The notes under the pieces: generated by a model | The model's database searches: none | Told to the model about the DNA's origin: nothing | Seen by the model: only the letters and a program-made list of their open reading frames with translations | Shown here: positions 27,389 through 36,170 of the stretch, piece after piece | Layout of the letters: every line of letters begins with the position of its first letter | Numbering within the stretch: the first letter of the stretch is position 1 | Program-made: the position numbers and the translations under genes | Assembly (NCBI RefSeq): GCF_001544875.2 | Contig: NZ_FCOA02000041.1 | Location: 1 to 58,624 of the forward strand | Direction: 5' to 3' | DNA length: 58,624 bases | DNA from: Caballeronia hypogeia | GTDB taxonomy: Bacteria; Pseudomonadota; Gammaproteobacteria; Burkholderiales; Burkholderiaceae

Positions 27389-28933
27389 ATGCCATATCAC
27401 GATGATTCCATTGAATCATTGACAGAAATCCGTTCCAAATCATCGACCACGACCGGGCGAAGCCGCGCTCCGTTCACGGCGTGCTCCCCGGAAAGAATGC
27501 AATCCAGAAGGTCCAGTTCGCTCGCGTCGCTTTACGAATCGCCGAGCCCTCGTTCGAGCCGAATCTGCGCGATGTCGTGCAAGCTCTCGCTCGCCGCCAT
27601 CGACGCAGTTTCGCTGATTCTCGCAAGTCACCTGTGCGGCTTGTTTGTCTGGCCAGGGACGGACGCGCTGCGGTCGGACTTCCCACCCGTCATCGCCGTG
27701 GTATGCGCTCTCCTGTTTTGCGCCGGCTGGGGGCACTACACGCGCCGAAAACCCCTGCTGCGCGAACTGCGCGAAACACTGGCGGTAGTCGCGATGGCGT
27801 GCGCGCTCCATATCGCGCTGCTGCTCGTCATCACCGGAGACACGCATGGCATCCGTGCGGGCATGCTCTTGTGGCTCTATGCCGCCCTGATCGTTCCGCT
27901 CGGACGCGTCACCATGAAGCTCGTGCTCCTCAGACTGCGATGCTGGCAGCAAGATGTTGTCGTCATAGGCAGCGGCCGCCTCGCCTTCGATGCCGCCACC
28001 GCGATCTCCAGCGAGCCGCTCATGGGCATGCGGGTGCGCTTTTTCATCGGCGTGGGCGACGCGATCACACCGCCCGGCGCTACGAGACTTCAATTGACGT
28101 CCGACGACGCATCGGCGCTCGCAGACGCCAACGTCATGGTTGCGCTCGAAAGCCACTATCAGCTCGAGCGTGCGGCCTGGCTGCGTGCCCTGAGCCTCCA
28201 TGGAACAGCCAACGTATTGCTCGTGAAAGACATGACGGGCATTCCGCTGCATGGCACTTCCGCGACCTACATCAATTCGCATGACTTGATGATGCTCAGT
28301 GTGCGCGACAACCTCAGCCGCTGGCATATACGCGTTGCGAAGCGATGTCTCGATCTCGGCGGCGCGCTCGCGATCGCCATTGTTCTCTCTCCAGTGCTCG
28401 CGTTCATCGCGTGGCAAGTGCGCAAGGACGGCGGCACGGCTATTTACGGCCATCCGCGCGTCGGACGCAACGGCAAGTCGTTCCGTTGCTGGAAGTTCCG
28501 CTCGATGGTCGTAGACGCCAACGCGGTGCTGGCCCAAATCCTGGAGCGCGATCCCGAGGCGCGCGAGCAGTGGGCGCGTGACTTCAAGCTCAAGGACGAT
28601 CCGCGGATCACGCGCATCGGCGGCTTCCTTCGACGTACCAGCCTCGACGAACTGCCGCAGCTCTGGAACGTCATCCGTGGCGAGATGAGCCTCGTAGGAC
28701 CCAGACCGATCGTCAATGCCGAACTGGTGCGCTACGGCGACGATGCTTCGTATTACCTAATGGCGCGACCTGGCATGACAGGTCTTTGGCAAGTGAGCGG
28801 GCGCAATGACGCCGACTATCCGACGCGCGTTCGCCTCGACGCCTGGTACGTGCGCAACTGGTCTCTCTGGTATGACCTCGCGATCCTCGTCCGGACGGCG
28901 CTGATCGTGCTGAAGCGCGACGGAGCGTACTAG
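27389..28933 (+). CDS. Undecaprenyl-phosphate sugar-1-phosphate transferase (WbaP-like)
   Basis: Encodes 514 residues if the ATG at 27389 is right; Met codons at residues 37 and 62 are alternatives because the first 60 residues are Ser/Arg-rich and poorly conserved. The enzyme would load the first sugar phosphate (glucose or galactose) onto undecaprenyl phosphate to start repeat-unit synthesis. It has four N-terminal membrane helices (about 67-180), a Rossmann-like cytoplasmic middle (WQQDVVVIGSGRLAF), and a C-terminal PF02397 transferase domain: CWKFRSMV (368-374), RRTSLDELPQLWNV with the catalytic Asp-Glu at 420-421, SLVGPRP (434-440) and RPGMTGLWQVSGRN. It opens the exopolysaccharide locus. 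Confidence 0.9.
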   Translation: MPYHDDSIESLTEIRSKSSTTTGRSRAPFTACSPERMQSRRSSSLASLYESPSPRSSRICAMSCKLSLAAIDAVSLILASHLCGLFVWPGTDALRSDFPPVIAVVCALLFCAGWGHYTRRKPLLRELRETLAVVAMACALHIALLLVITGDTHGIRAGMLLWLYAALIVPLGRVTMKLVLLRLRCWQQDVVVIGSGRLAFDAATAISSEPLMGMRVRFFIGVGDAITPPGATRLQLTSDDASALADANVMVALESHYQLERAAWLRALSLHGTANVLLVKDMTGIPLHGTSATYINSHDLMMLSVRDNLSRWHIRVAKRCLDLGGALAIAIVLSPVLAFIAWQVRKDGGTAIYGHPRVGRNGKSFRCWKFRSMVVDANAVLAQILERDPEAREQWARDFKLKDDPRITRIGGFLRRTSLDELPQLWNVIRGEMSLVGPRPIVNAELVRYGDDASYYLMARPGMTGLWQVSGRNDADYPTRVRLDAWYVRNWSLWYDLAILVRTALIVLKRDGAY

Positions 28934-28938
28934 CGCTG

Positions 28939-28970
28939 CGAAACGGACCCGCGCGTCGGCATCCGTTTCG
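28939..28970. repeat. Hairpin between priming transferase and exporter genes
   Basis: CGAAACGGA (28939-28947) pairs with TCCGTTTCG (28962-28970) across a 14-nt loop. No T-tract follows, so it is a weak or conditional terminator at best. Confidence 0.35.
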
Positions 28971-29067
28971 TCGAACGAACGCCTGCATGCGGGTTGCATT
29001 GCGCAGCCCCGTTTCGAAGCAGTTTGTCTTGTTGACCCGCCTTCTCGTTTTCCTTGAGTAATTCAAC

Positions 29068-31020
29068 GTGCTATCTCGACTTGTTCTCTCACGCGATGCT
29101 CGCATCACGCGCCGCCCGCTCGCCGGGCTCCGCAGCATCGCCTGTCTCGGCATACTGAGCGTATGCCTGTCGCTGGGCGCCAGAGCCGCGGCAATCGACG
29201 CGGAACCGTCATGGAATGCGCCGCCGTTGCCAGCCTTGCCGGTCACCGCCTCGCTTGCAACGGACAGCCTGAAAGCCAGTCTCAACACTCCGGTTTTCAA
29301 TCCCGCGTCGACAGGGTCGGCACCGAGCACCGGTGTGGCAGGCTTCTCGGGCGCCTCTGCGGCACCCGCTCCGGACAAGACGGGAGGCGAGGTCAGCCCG
29401 CTACTCGCGCAGAATGAATATGAGCTGTATGCGGAACGGGCCACCGGCCAGAGGCTCAAGCGCTTTGGCGCCGACTTCTTCGAGCGTAATGCGCACGCCG
29501 TCGGTTCGACGGTCAACGCGGTGCCGCCGGATTATCAAATCAACGTCGGCGACGAAATCATGCTGCGCACGTGGGGTTCCGTGGACTCCGATCTGCGGCT
29601 CGTCGTGGATCGTGAGGGCTATGTCAACGTTCCGCGCGTCGGACGCATAGCCGTGTCGGGCGCGCGCTACGGCGATCTGCCGAACCGCTTCAAGGCGGAG
29701 ATCGCGCGCTATTACGCGAGCTTCGACGTGTCCGTATCGCTCGGCAAGCTGCGTGGGGTGACGGTCTATGTAACGGGTTTCGCAGTGCGCCCCGGCGCCT
29801 ATGTGGTCAACGGGCTGGCGACGCTGCTCGACGTGCTGTCCGATGCCGGCGGCCCCGACGCGAGCGGCAGCATGCGTCGCATAGAAGTCCGCCGCAACGG
29901 GCAGGTGTTCGCGAGCTTCGACGGCTATCAGCTATTGCTGGGCGGCGACCGTTCGAAAGACACGGTGCTGCGCGCCGGGGACATCGTCAACGTGGCGGCG
30001 CTTGGACAGCAAGTGGCCATTTACGGCAGTGTGAATTCACCGGGCATCTTCGAAATGAAGGCTGGTGAGACCGTGGGCGACCTCGTTCGCTTTGCAGGCG
30101 GGCTGAACACGGTTGCCGACGGCGGCCGGATCACCTTGGCCACCTTGCGCGACCGCGCCAGCACCGGCGTCCGGGAAACCGCGCTCGATGCGAGTGAGCG
30201 CCAGCCGGTCTCGGGTGGCGACATCTATCGGCTTTACTCCACCGCTGACTATGCGGTGCCAATCGCGCGGCAGGCCAGACGCGTGCGGATCGAGGGTGAA
30301 GTCATGCGGCCGGGCGATTATCTCGTCACCGGGACGACGACGCTGCCGCAACTCATCGAAATGGCGGGCGGCACTACGTCGGACGCGTTCCTGTTCGGTA
30401 CGGAACTCGTGCGTGAATCCGTTCGCCGCACGCAGCAGACGAACTTCGACCGGGCGCTGCAGGAAATGGAACTTGCGGTGCGATCGCGCGCGACCGTGCA
30501 GGCTTCGTCGCGGGATGACGCGGCCGACCGCCAGAAGGACGTCGAAGCCGGCCAGAGGTTCATCGCCAAGTTGCGCGAAATGCGTCCCACCGGGCGCATC
30601 GTGCTCGATACCGGTCCGAACGACGGCACACTGCCGCCGCTCACGCTCGAAGACGGCGACCGTCTCGCGATTCCGCCGCGCCCGACGACCGTCGGAGTGT
30701 ACGGAAGCGTCTTCAATCAAGGCTCCTACCTGTTCAGATCGTCCGCGAATCTCGGCGACTACATCGCCCTCGCGGGTGGCGCGCGGCGCACCGCCAACAC
30801 ACGCGAAGAGTTCGTGCTCCGTGCGAACGGCACGACTCGTTCGAATCAGCAAGGCGGCTGGTTCAGTTCCATCGGTTCGCTGGACGCCATGCCCGGCGAC
30901 ACCGTGTTCGTTCCGGAAGACCTCGAACGCATCACCTGGTGGCAAGCCGTCAAAGAGTTCTCGACGATCCTTTCTCAATTCGGCCTGAGCGCGGCAGCGA
31001 TCAAGGTTCTGCTCAACTGA
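29068..31020 (+). CDS. Multi-SLBB outer-membrane polysaccharide export protein (Wza-type)
   Basis: Encodes 650 residues from a GTG start with a weak ribosome site. A signal peptide (about residues 18-41, ending SLGARA) is visible. No lipobox cysteine is present, so unlike E. coli Wza it does not look acylated. The Poly_export domain starts near residue 150 (DYQINVGDEIMLRTWGS) and is followed by several SLBB repeats (GVTVYVTGFAVRPGAYVV; VAIYGSVNSPGIFEM; VRIEGEVMRPGDYLV; VGVYGSVFNQGSYLF). A C-terminal amphipathic helix could form the outer-membrane barrel. With about twice the SLBB content of Wza, it may span more of the periplasm. It would export the polymer made by the neighbouring genes. Confidence 0.88.
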   Translation: MLSRLVLSRDARITRRPLAGLRSIACLGILSVCLSLGARAAAIDAEPSWNAPPLPALPVTASLATDSLKASLNTPVFNPASTGSAPSTGVAGFSGASAAPAPDKTGGEVSPLLAQNEYELYAERATGQRLKRFGADFFERNAHAVGSTVNAVPPDYQINVGDEIMLRTWGSVDSDLRLVVDREGYVNVPRVGRIAVSGARYGDLPNRFKAEIARYYASFDVSVSLGKLRGVTVYVTGFAVRPGAYVVNGLATLLDVLSDAGGPDASGSMRRIEVRRNGQVFASFDGYQLLLGGDRSKDTVLRAGDIVNVAALGQQVAIYGSVNSPGIFEMKAGETVGDLVRFAGGLNTVADGGRITLATLRDRASTGVRETALDASERQPVSGGDIYRLYSTADYAVPIARQARRVRIEGEVMRPGDYLVTGTTTLPQLIEMAGGTTSDAFLFGTELVRESVRRTQQTNFDRALQEMELAVRSRATVQASSRDDAADRQKDVEAGQRFIAKLREMRPTGRIVLDTGPNDGTLPPLTLEDGDRLAIPPRPTTVGVYGSVFNQGSYLFRSSANLGDYIALAGGARRTANTREEFVLRANGTTRSNQQGGWFSSIGSLDAMPGDTVFVPEDLERITWWQAVKEFSTILSQFGLSAAAIKVLLN

Positions 31021-31027
31021 AGTGCCC

Positions 31028-32119
31028 ATGTCAGTGTCATCAAACGCTATTCCGCGCCTTCTTCTCGGCGCATGTGAGCAGCTCGCGCGCGGCTGGCGCA
31101 TCTATGCGCCACCGCTCGCGGGCCTCGCGATCGGCTGCGCCCTGTTCGCCCTGACGCCGCCGACTTACACGTCCACCGTGTCGTTCTTTCCGCCGTCGAT
31201 GAGCTCGAGCGCGATGTCCGGCGTCGTCAATCAGCTCAATGCGCTCGGCATGCTTTCGGGGGCTCCGCAAGGAAAGACTCAGGCTGAACAGTACGTGGCG
31301 ATGCTCAAGAGCCGGTCGGTGGCCGACGCGGTCGCCGCGAAGTTCGACTTGCCGCACGTCTATGGGAAGACGCTGCCCGAGCACGTGCGCCGCATCCTGG
31401 CGAAGCGCACGAGGGTGTACATGTCGTCACGGAGCGAATTGATCGAGGTGACCGTCGAGGATGGCGATCCTCAACGGGTCGCCAAAATGTCGCGCTACTA
31501 TCTCGACGCGCTGACCGATCTACTCGGCCGCGTCGCGGTCACCGACGCCCGCGAGCGCCGCACGTTCCTCGAGAAGCAGTTCAACGAGACGCGCGCCGGG
31601 CTCGATCGCACCGAGCAGGCCTTGCGCGGCGCGGGGATCTCCCCCACGGCGACTCAACTCGAGCCGTCGGCGGCCCTCGGCATGGTTGCGCAGTTGAACG
31701 CGAGCATCGCAGCGCAAGAGATCAGGCTCTCGGCGCTTCGTTCTGTCGCGGGCAGCGCCAATCCGGCGACGCTCGCCGCGACCGGCGAACTCGATGCGCT
31801 CAAGCGTCGCCTCGCCGAGCTGCAGTCCGGACAGAAATCCGCTCCCGGCGACGCCTATGCGAGTCTGTATCGCGACTATCGCTATCACAGCGCCTTGCTC
31901 GAGGCCCTCGCGTCACAGCTCGCTTCGGCGCGGATCGACGAAGCGCGCGACGCGCGCTCGCTCCAGATCGTCGACTACCCGGTCGTGCCACAAGTCAGAA
32001 GCAAGCCCAATGGTCTCTACTACGGTCTGGGCGGAATCGTGCTCGGCGTCATGATCAGCGCGGGCGCATGGCTCGTGGTGAGGACGTTCGGATCGCGCGC
32101 AAAAAGGAATGCAACATGA
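31028..32119 (+). CDS. Wzz/GNVR chain-length determinant, no kinase domain
   Basis: Encodes 363 residues from ATG 31028 (GTG at 31022 is an alternative). A membrane helix near residues 28-46, a large periplasmic helical region with GNVR-like features, and a second helix near the C-terminus (GLYYGLGGIVLGVMISAGAWLVV) give the standard PCP fold that sets polymer length. The chain ends 15 residues later without a tyrosine-kinase domain, and no separate kinase or phosphatase gene is in the locus. Its stop overlaps the following ATG. Confidence 0.85.
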   Translation: MSVSSNAIPRLLLGACEQLARGWRIYAPPLAGLAIGCALFALTPPTYTSTVSFFPPSMSSSAMSGVVNQLNALGMLSGAPQGKTQAEQYVAMLKSRSVADAVAAKFDLPHVYGKTLPEHVRRILAKRTRVYMSSRSELIEVTVEDGDPQRVAKMSRYYLDALTDLLGRVAVTDARERRTFLEKQFNETRAGLDRTEQALRGAGISPTATQLEPSAALGMVAQLNASIAAQEIRLSALRSVAGSANPATLAATGELDALKRRLAELQSGQKSAPGDAYASLYRDYRYHSALLEALASQLASARIDEARDARSLQIVDYPVVPQVRSKPNGLYYGLGGIVLGVMISAGAWLVVRTFGSRAKRNAT

Positions 32120-33117
32120 AGTCCGGTTCATCAAACGCACCGGGCTGCGACGAGATCCGGCACGTGCTTCTGAGTGGCGGTCGTGAGGTGGGCGGGCTGC
32201 AGTCGTTCGCGTCGAACGTCGGCTCGGGTTTCGACGCGCTCGGCATCTCGAGCGAGATCGTCGGCACGCCGCGTGCCATGCTCCGGCGTTGGAAAGCGAT
32301 GCGCGATCCGACCGTGCTGAAGATATTCAGCACATGGGCCATTTTCCTGTGCCCATTCGCGCGCAACGCGATCGCGGTCGCACACGGTTTTCCGCGAGTC
32401 GATGCGCAGGGTGTCGTCAAGTTTCTTGCGATCCTGGCCAGCTTCAAACTGGCGCAGAGGACTGCGCGACTCGTGGCCGTTTCCGGCTACGTGCAGCGTC
32501 ATTTGTCAGCACTGTTCGACATCCGCTGCGTCGCGGCCATTCATAACCCGTTGCCTGCCTGCTGGTCCGGAGCGCGCCCCGCGAAAGGGACTCGCAACCT
32601 GATTACCTACATCGGACGCTTGCATCCGGTCAAGCGCACGGACGAATTTCTTCCAGCCGTAATCGACATGCTGGATGCGAATCCACAGGTCGAGGCGCTC
32701 ATCGTCGGATCAGGCGAGTGCAAAGCGGAATTGCTGCGCATCGCGAACGGGCACGCGCGCGTGCACTTCGTCGAGTCGATGTCGTCGCAGGAAGTGATGA
32801 ACGCGCTCGCGCGCACGAAGGTGTTCTTCTCGGGGTGCGATACGGAGGCTTTCGGCATTTCGCTGCTCGAGGCTGCGGTATCGGGTTGCAACATCGTGAC
32901 GACAGGCTCGGGGGGATTCGTCGAAGTCCTGGTCCCGGACATCAATACGACCGCCTTCCTGCTCCCGCCGAATTTTTCGCGCGAGCAATGCCTCGCGGCC
33001 CTCGAGGCTGCGCTGTCGGCGCCGGAGCATCGACTGTCCGACGAGGCGTTTTTGCCCGCCGCCATTGCGCGGCTATATATGGTAGTTGCCGAACCCGTTT
33101 CGGGGAGAGCATCGTGA
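32116..33117 (+). CDS. GT4-family glycosyltransferase
   Basis: Encodes 333 residues from ATG 32116, with AAGGA 10 nt upstream and an ATGA overlap with the chain-length gene. GT-B fold typical of retaining GT4 enzymes: LITYIGRLHPVKRTDEFLPA marks the start of the C-domain, and the E-x7-E motif is TEAFGISLLEAAVSG near residue 255. It would add a sugar from a nucleotide donor to the lipid-linked intermediate in the cytoplasm. Donor and linkage are unknown. Confidence 0.85.
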   Translation: MKSGSSNAPGCDEIRHVLLSGGREVGGLQSFASNVGSGFDALGISSEIVGTPRAMLRRWKAMRDPTVLKIFSTWAIFLCPFARNAIAVAHGFPRVDAQGVVKFLAILASFKLAQRTARLVAVSGYVQRHLSALFDIRCVAAIHNPLPACWSGARPAKGTRNLITYIGRLHPVKRTDEFLPAVIDMLDANPQVEALIVGSGECKAELLRIANGHARVHFVESMSSQEVMNALARTKVFFSGCDTEAFGISLLEAAVSGCNIVTTGSGGFVEVLVPDINTTAFLLPPNFSREQCLAALEAALSAPEHRLSDEAFLPAAIARLYMVVAEPVSGRAS

Positions 33118-33977
33118 GCACGCTCTCGGTTGTTGTTGCCGTGTACGTGAAGGACGATCCCTCGCTCTTCAGACTCTCGTTGTGGTCCAACGCGCTCGAT
33201 CAGAGCGAGCGCCCCGACCACCTCGTCGTCGTGGCTGATGGACCCCTTTCGCCGGAACTCGAACATGTGCTCGACGAGGCCGCAGCTGCGTTCGGCGAGC
33301 AACTCGGTCCGCACTTCATGACACTCGTGCGCCTACCCGAGAATCGCGGACTGGCGGCGGCGCGCAACGCAAGCATTGCGCAGTGCCGCAGCGATTACAT
33401 CGCGCTCGCTGACGCCGACGACATCTCCTTGCCTGAGCGGTTCCGCTTGCAGAAGCTCGTACTCGACGCAGATCGCGAGACCGATGTGGTGACGGCGTGG
33501 CAGTATGACTATCGACTTGAGGAAGGGCGAATTGTGGGCATCAACAAGTGTCCCGCGGAGCCGGAAGAGATCGCAGCGCTACTGCAGACGCGCAACCCGA
33601 TATGTCACCCCAGCATGATGATCCGCAGAGACGCCGTCGTGCGTCACGGTGGCTATGACGAAAGCGTTCGTCTGCTCGAAGACTATGAATTGCATCTGCG
33701 CTGGCATGCGCAGGGCGCTCGCTATCGCTGTGTGCAGGAACCGCTCGTACGCGTTAGCGTGGCAGCGGATCTGTATCGAAGACGCGGCGGTCTGGCCTAT
33801 GCGCGTCGAGAGTTGGCATTTCGAATCAGGGCGATGCGGCGTGGGCACTTGGCGGGCGGACTGCGCTTCTGCTGTATCACGGCGCTTTTCGCCGTGTTCC
33901 GTCTCGTGCCTCCCGGCGTGCGGCGACGCTGCTACATACTGACGCGCAAGCGTAGCTCAGGGCCCGCTACACCATGA
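33114..33977 (+). CDS. GT2-family glycosyltransferase
   Basis: Encodes 287 residues from a GTG with GGGGAGAG upstream, overlapping the GT4 stop. It has a GT-A fold: SVVVAVYVKDDPSLF at the start, LPENRGLAAARNASIAQC, the DxD-type ALADADDISL motif (about residue 97-106), and an acceptor-side HPSMMIRRDAVVRHGGYDE. Inverting cytoplasmic transferase, presumably adding one sugar of the repeat unit. Its stop overlaps the next start. Confidence 0.88.
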   Translation: MSTLSVVVAVYVKDDPSLFRLSLWSNALDQSERPDHLVVVADGPLSPELEHVLDEAAAAFGEQLGPHFMTLVRLPENRGLAAARNASIAQCRSDYIALADADDISLPERFRLQKLVLDADRETDVVTAWQYDYRLEEGRIVGINKCPAEPEEIAALLQTRNPICHPSMMIRRDAVVRHGGYDESVRLLEDYELHLRWHAQGARYRCVQEPLVRVSVAADLYRRRGGLAYARRELAFRIRAMRRGHLAGGLRFCCITALFAVFRLVPPGVRRRCYILTRKRSSGPATP

Positions 33978-35155
33978 TCAAGGGCTCGCGCATCATCGAC
34001 CCGCTGGTAGTCTTCATGATCGGCGCGGCGATCTTTTGGGTGATCCCAGAAGCGATTCGCATCCACTTCTTCGAGACCTGGCAAGTGGAGGAAGTCTATG
34101 CATATCTCGCGGTGTCGGCGGCAGTCGTTGCCCTGAGTTACGCTGCTTTCGTCGCGCTGCTCAAACGCACCGCGAGCGATGTCGCGGGTGAGGCGCCCGC
34201 CGAGGCCATGCGCCTTTTCGCGACCACTTCGATCGTCTTGCTGACCCCGATATGCGTGGCGCTCGCCGCTGTATTCGTCGCGATGCGCTGGAGTGCGGAC
34301 TACGGCGAAGGCGACACGATGCCGTATGTGTTCCAGATTTTCCTTTACTCGCACCTCTACTTGCTCTTCTTCTACCTGCGTTTCGTCGACGAGCAGGAAG
34401 TGAAGTCGCGCCGGTTCCTGCTGCTATCGCTGGCAGTGGTTTTGCCGCGGCTGTTGATCTCGACCCACTGGGGGCGATTCTTCGTCGGGCAAGCCGTATT
34501 GCCGCTCGTGTTCGCCGCGCTGGTGGGCGGCGGAATCATGGTGAAAGGTCGGCATATTCTGTTGATCGTAGCCGGAGCGGCGCTCATCTACTTCGCGCTT
34601 CCGATGTTGCGAGGCGACGACGTAGTAACCGGTGGCAGCGACAGCTTGCTGAAATTCGTCGCGGCGGGCGGGCCGGTGAGCCTGGTCGGCCAGGTGGAGG
34701 ATGTCGGGCGGGCCTTTCCCAACGTCGATTTTTTGAAAACAGGCCTCATCGGACCGTTCGCGCCGGACTTGCTCAACCCGGACGAGCGTATCGACATCTG
34801 GGGGCAGGAAGGCGCGCCGCTCACACTCGATCGCGCGTTCGCTGCGCTGGAGGGTATCGGCTTCTATTCGCTGACCGGGCCGGGCTCTGTCTATGTCGCG
34901 GACCTGCTGGTCCTGGGCGGGTTCGTCGCGCTCATGGCGGGCTCGATCGTCATCGGAGGATTTCTGGCGCTCACGCGCTTCCTGTATCGGCTCAATCCGT
35001 TGTTTTCGCTGGCGCTTTTCGACATCGTCAGCAAGACCGTCTTCCTGCCGCGCACCAGCTTCACCTATTTGATAGATCGCATCGTCGTGCTCACGCTGAT
35101 ATGTGCATTGATGCTGAAGGCGGCGCGTTGGTGCCGGCGTCACGGCAATGGCTGA
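33974..35155 (+). CDS. Polytopic membrane protein, candidate polysaccharide polymerase (Wzy-like)
   Basis: Encodes 393 residues with about ten hydrophobic segments and one larger extramembrane loop around residues 215-285 that contains GGSDSLLKFVAAGGPVSLVG and NPDERIDIWGQEGAPLT. That layout (many helices and one large periplasmic loop) is what Wzy O-antigen/EPS polymerases show. Sequence identity among Wzy proteins is low, so the call rests on topology and on lying between glycosyltransferase and flippase-like genes. It overlaps both neighbours. Confidence 0.6.
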   Translation: MIKGSRIIDPLVVFMIGAAIFWVIPEAIRIHFFETWQVEEVYAYLAVSAAVVALSYAAFVALLKRTASDVAGEAPAEAMRLFATTSIVLLTPICVALAAVFVAMRWSADYGEGDTMPYVFQIFLYSHLYLLFFYLRFVDEQEVKSRRFLLLSLAVVLPRLLISTHWGRFFVGQAVLPLVFAALVGGGIMVKGRHILLIVAGAALIYFALPMLRGDDVVTGGSDSLLKFVAAGGPVSLVGQVEDVGRAFPNVDFLKTGLIGPFAPDLLNPDERIDIWGQEGAPLTLDRAFAALEGIGFYSLTGPGSVYVADLLVLGGFVALMAGSIVIGGFLALTRFLYRLNPLFSLALFDIVSKTVFLPRTSFTYLIDRIVVLTLICALMLKAARWCRRHGNG

Positions 35156-36146
35156 CGGCGTCGGCTTCGATATCCGACGTGGGCTCGCCTTTATGCGCGC
35201 GCACGGCGACCTGCTCGGGTTGCAGGTTGCGAACTGGCTGTCCGGGCAGTTGCTCTTCATGGCGCTCAGCGTATGGGCGCCGCGCGGGACGCTGGCTCAG
35301 GCGGCGTTCCTCGAGATCGCATCAGCGTTTTTCGGCACTACCCTGGCTGGCATCGCGTTCAGGACAGGCGTCTCAGTCGCTGCGTCCCGCCGGCTGGCGG
35401 CGGTCCGGTTTGCCGTGTTCTTCGTCATGTGCGGCGCTGCTTCGGCCGGATGGATGAGGTGGACGTGGGTCATTGGCATCGCGCCCTCCCTGCTGACGCC
35501 CGCGCACTTTCCGATCGTATTTGGCGCGCGCCCGGTCGCCGCGGCGCTGCTCGTCGGATTTCGCATGATCGCATGCGGTGCGCTCGCGTGGCTCGCGCTG
35601 TCGCCCATGCAGGCTTTCGTCGTCTACTTTGCGCCCGGCATTGCCTACGCGCTCGCCCTGCATGCGATTCACTTCGACGACTGGGCGCGCGAACAGCCCG
35701 GCGGCGCCCGCGCGGCGTATGTTCCTGGGCGCGCTCAGGCGGCCGGCCGGCCGAGTCTCGATGCATTCGTGTTGCTGCCGTGGGCGAGCGCGGGGTTCTT
35801 TCTCTTGCAGGCTTCGATCGTCTCGGCAATCGCCGCCGCGTCGCCAGCGCTGGCGGTCATCGAACGATTGCTGCGCTCGGGTCATTCGATGGCCTATCCA
35901 TACCTGATGCGGGCGAGCCGGCTCGATGCGTTTCTGCGCCGATTCACCGGTGCGTTCGGCGTGATCGCGCCCGTCGCGGCGGCGGCGAGCATCGTCACGC
36001 AACCGGCACTCTGGATCTGGGTGCCGACGCTCAGCGACTTCGTCGTGACCAATCTGTTTCGTCTGAGCCGCGTGCGATTGCTGACGATAGCCATCGGCGT
36101 GACATTTTGCGCACTCTGCCTGGCGCGCTCGCGGGCGCTGATCTGA
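35148..36146 (+). CDS. Polytopic membrane protein, candidate flippase (Wzx-like, short)
   Basis: Encodes 332 residues, clearly shorter than usual Wzx flippases (about 400-500). Most of the chain is hydrophobic helices (for example LAGIAFRTGVSVAASRRLAAV and VIAPVAAAASIVTQPALWIWVP), consistent with a MATE/Wzx-like transporter lacking two to four helices. The locus has no other flippase candidate, so I infer that it moves the lipid-linked repeat unit across the inner membrane. It overlaps the polymerase candidate by 8 bp and ends 24 bp before the convergent DUF979 gene. Confidence 0.5.
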   Translation: MADGVGFDIRRGLAFMRAHGDLLGLQVANWLSGQLLFMALSVWAPRGTLAQAAFLEIASAFFGTTLAGIAFRTGVSVAASRRLAAVRFAVFFVMCGAASAGWMRWTWVIGIAPSLLTPAHFPIVFGARPVAAALLVGFRMIACGALAWLALSPMQAFVVYFAPGIAYALALHAIHFDDWAREQPGGARAAYVPGRAQAAGRPSLDAFVLLPWASAGFFLLQASIVSAIAAASPALAVIERLLRSGHSMAYPYLMRASRLDAFLRRFTGAFGVIAPVAAAASIVTQPALWIWVPTLSDFVVTNLFRLSRVRLLTIAIGVTFCALCLARSRALI

Positions 36147-36170
36147 CCACGAAGATCGCGCCCGCCTCGC

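Noticed and set aside
32068..32115. Earlier start for the GT4 glycosyltransferase
   Set aside because: It would overlap the chain-length gene by 50 bp and adds residues with no family match, whereas ATG 32116 has AAGGA upstream and the same ATGA overlap as its neighbours.
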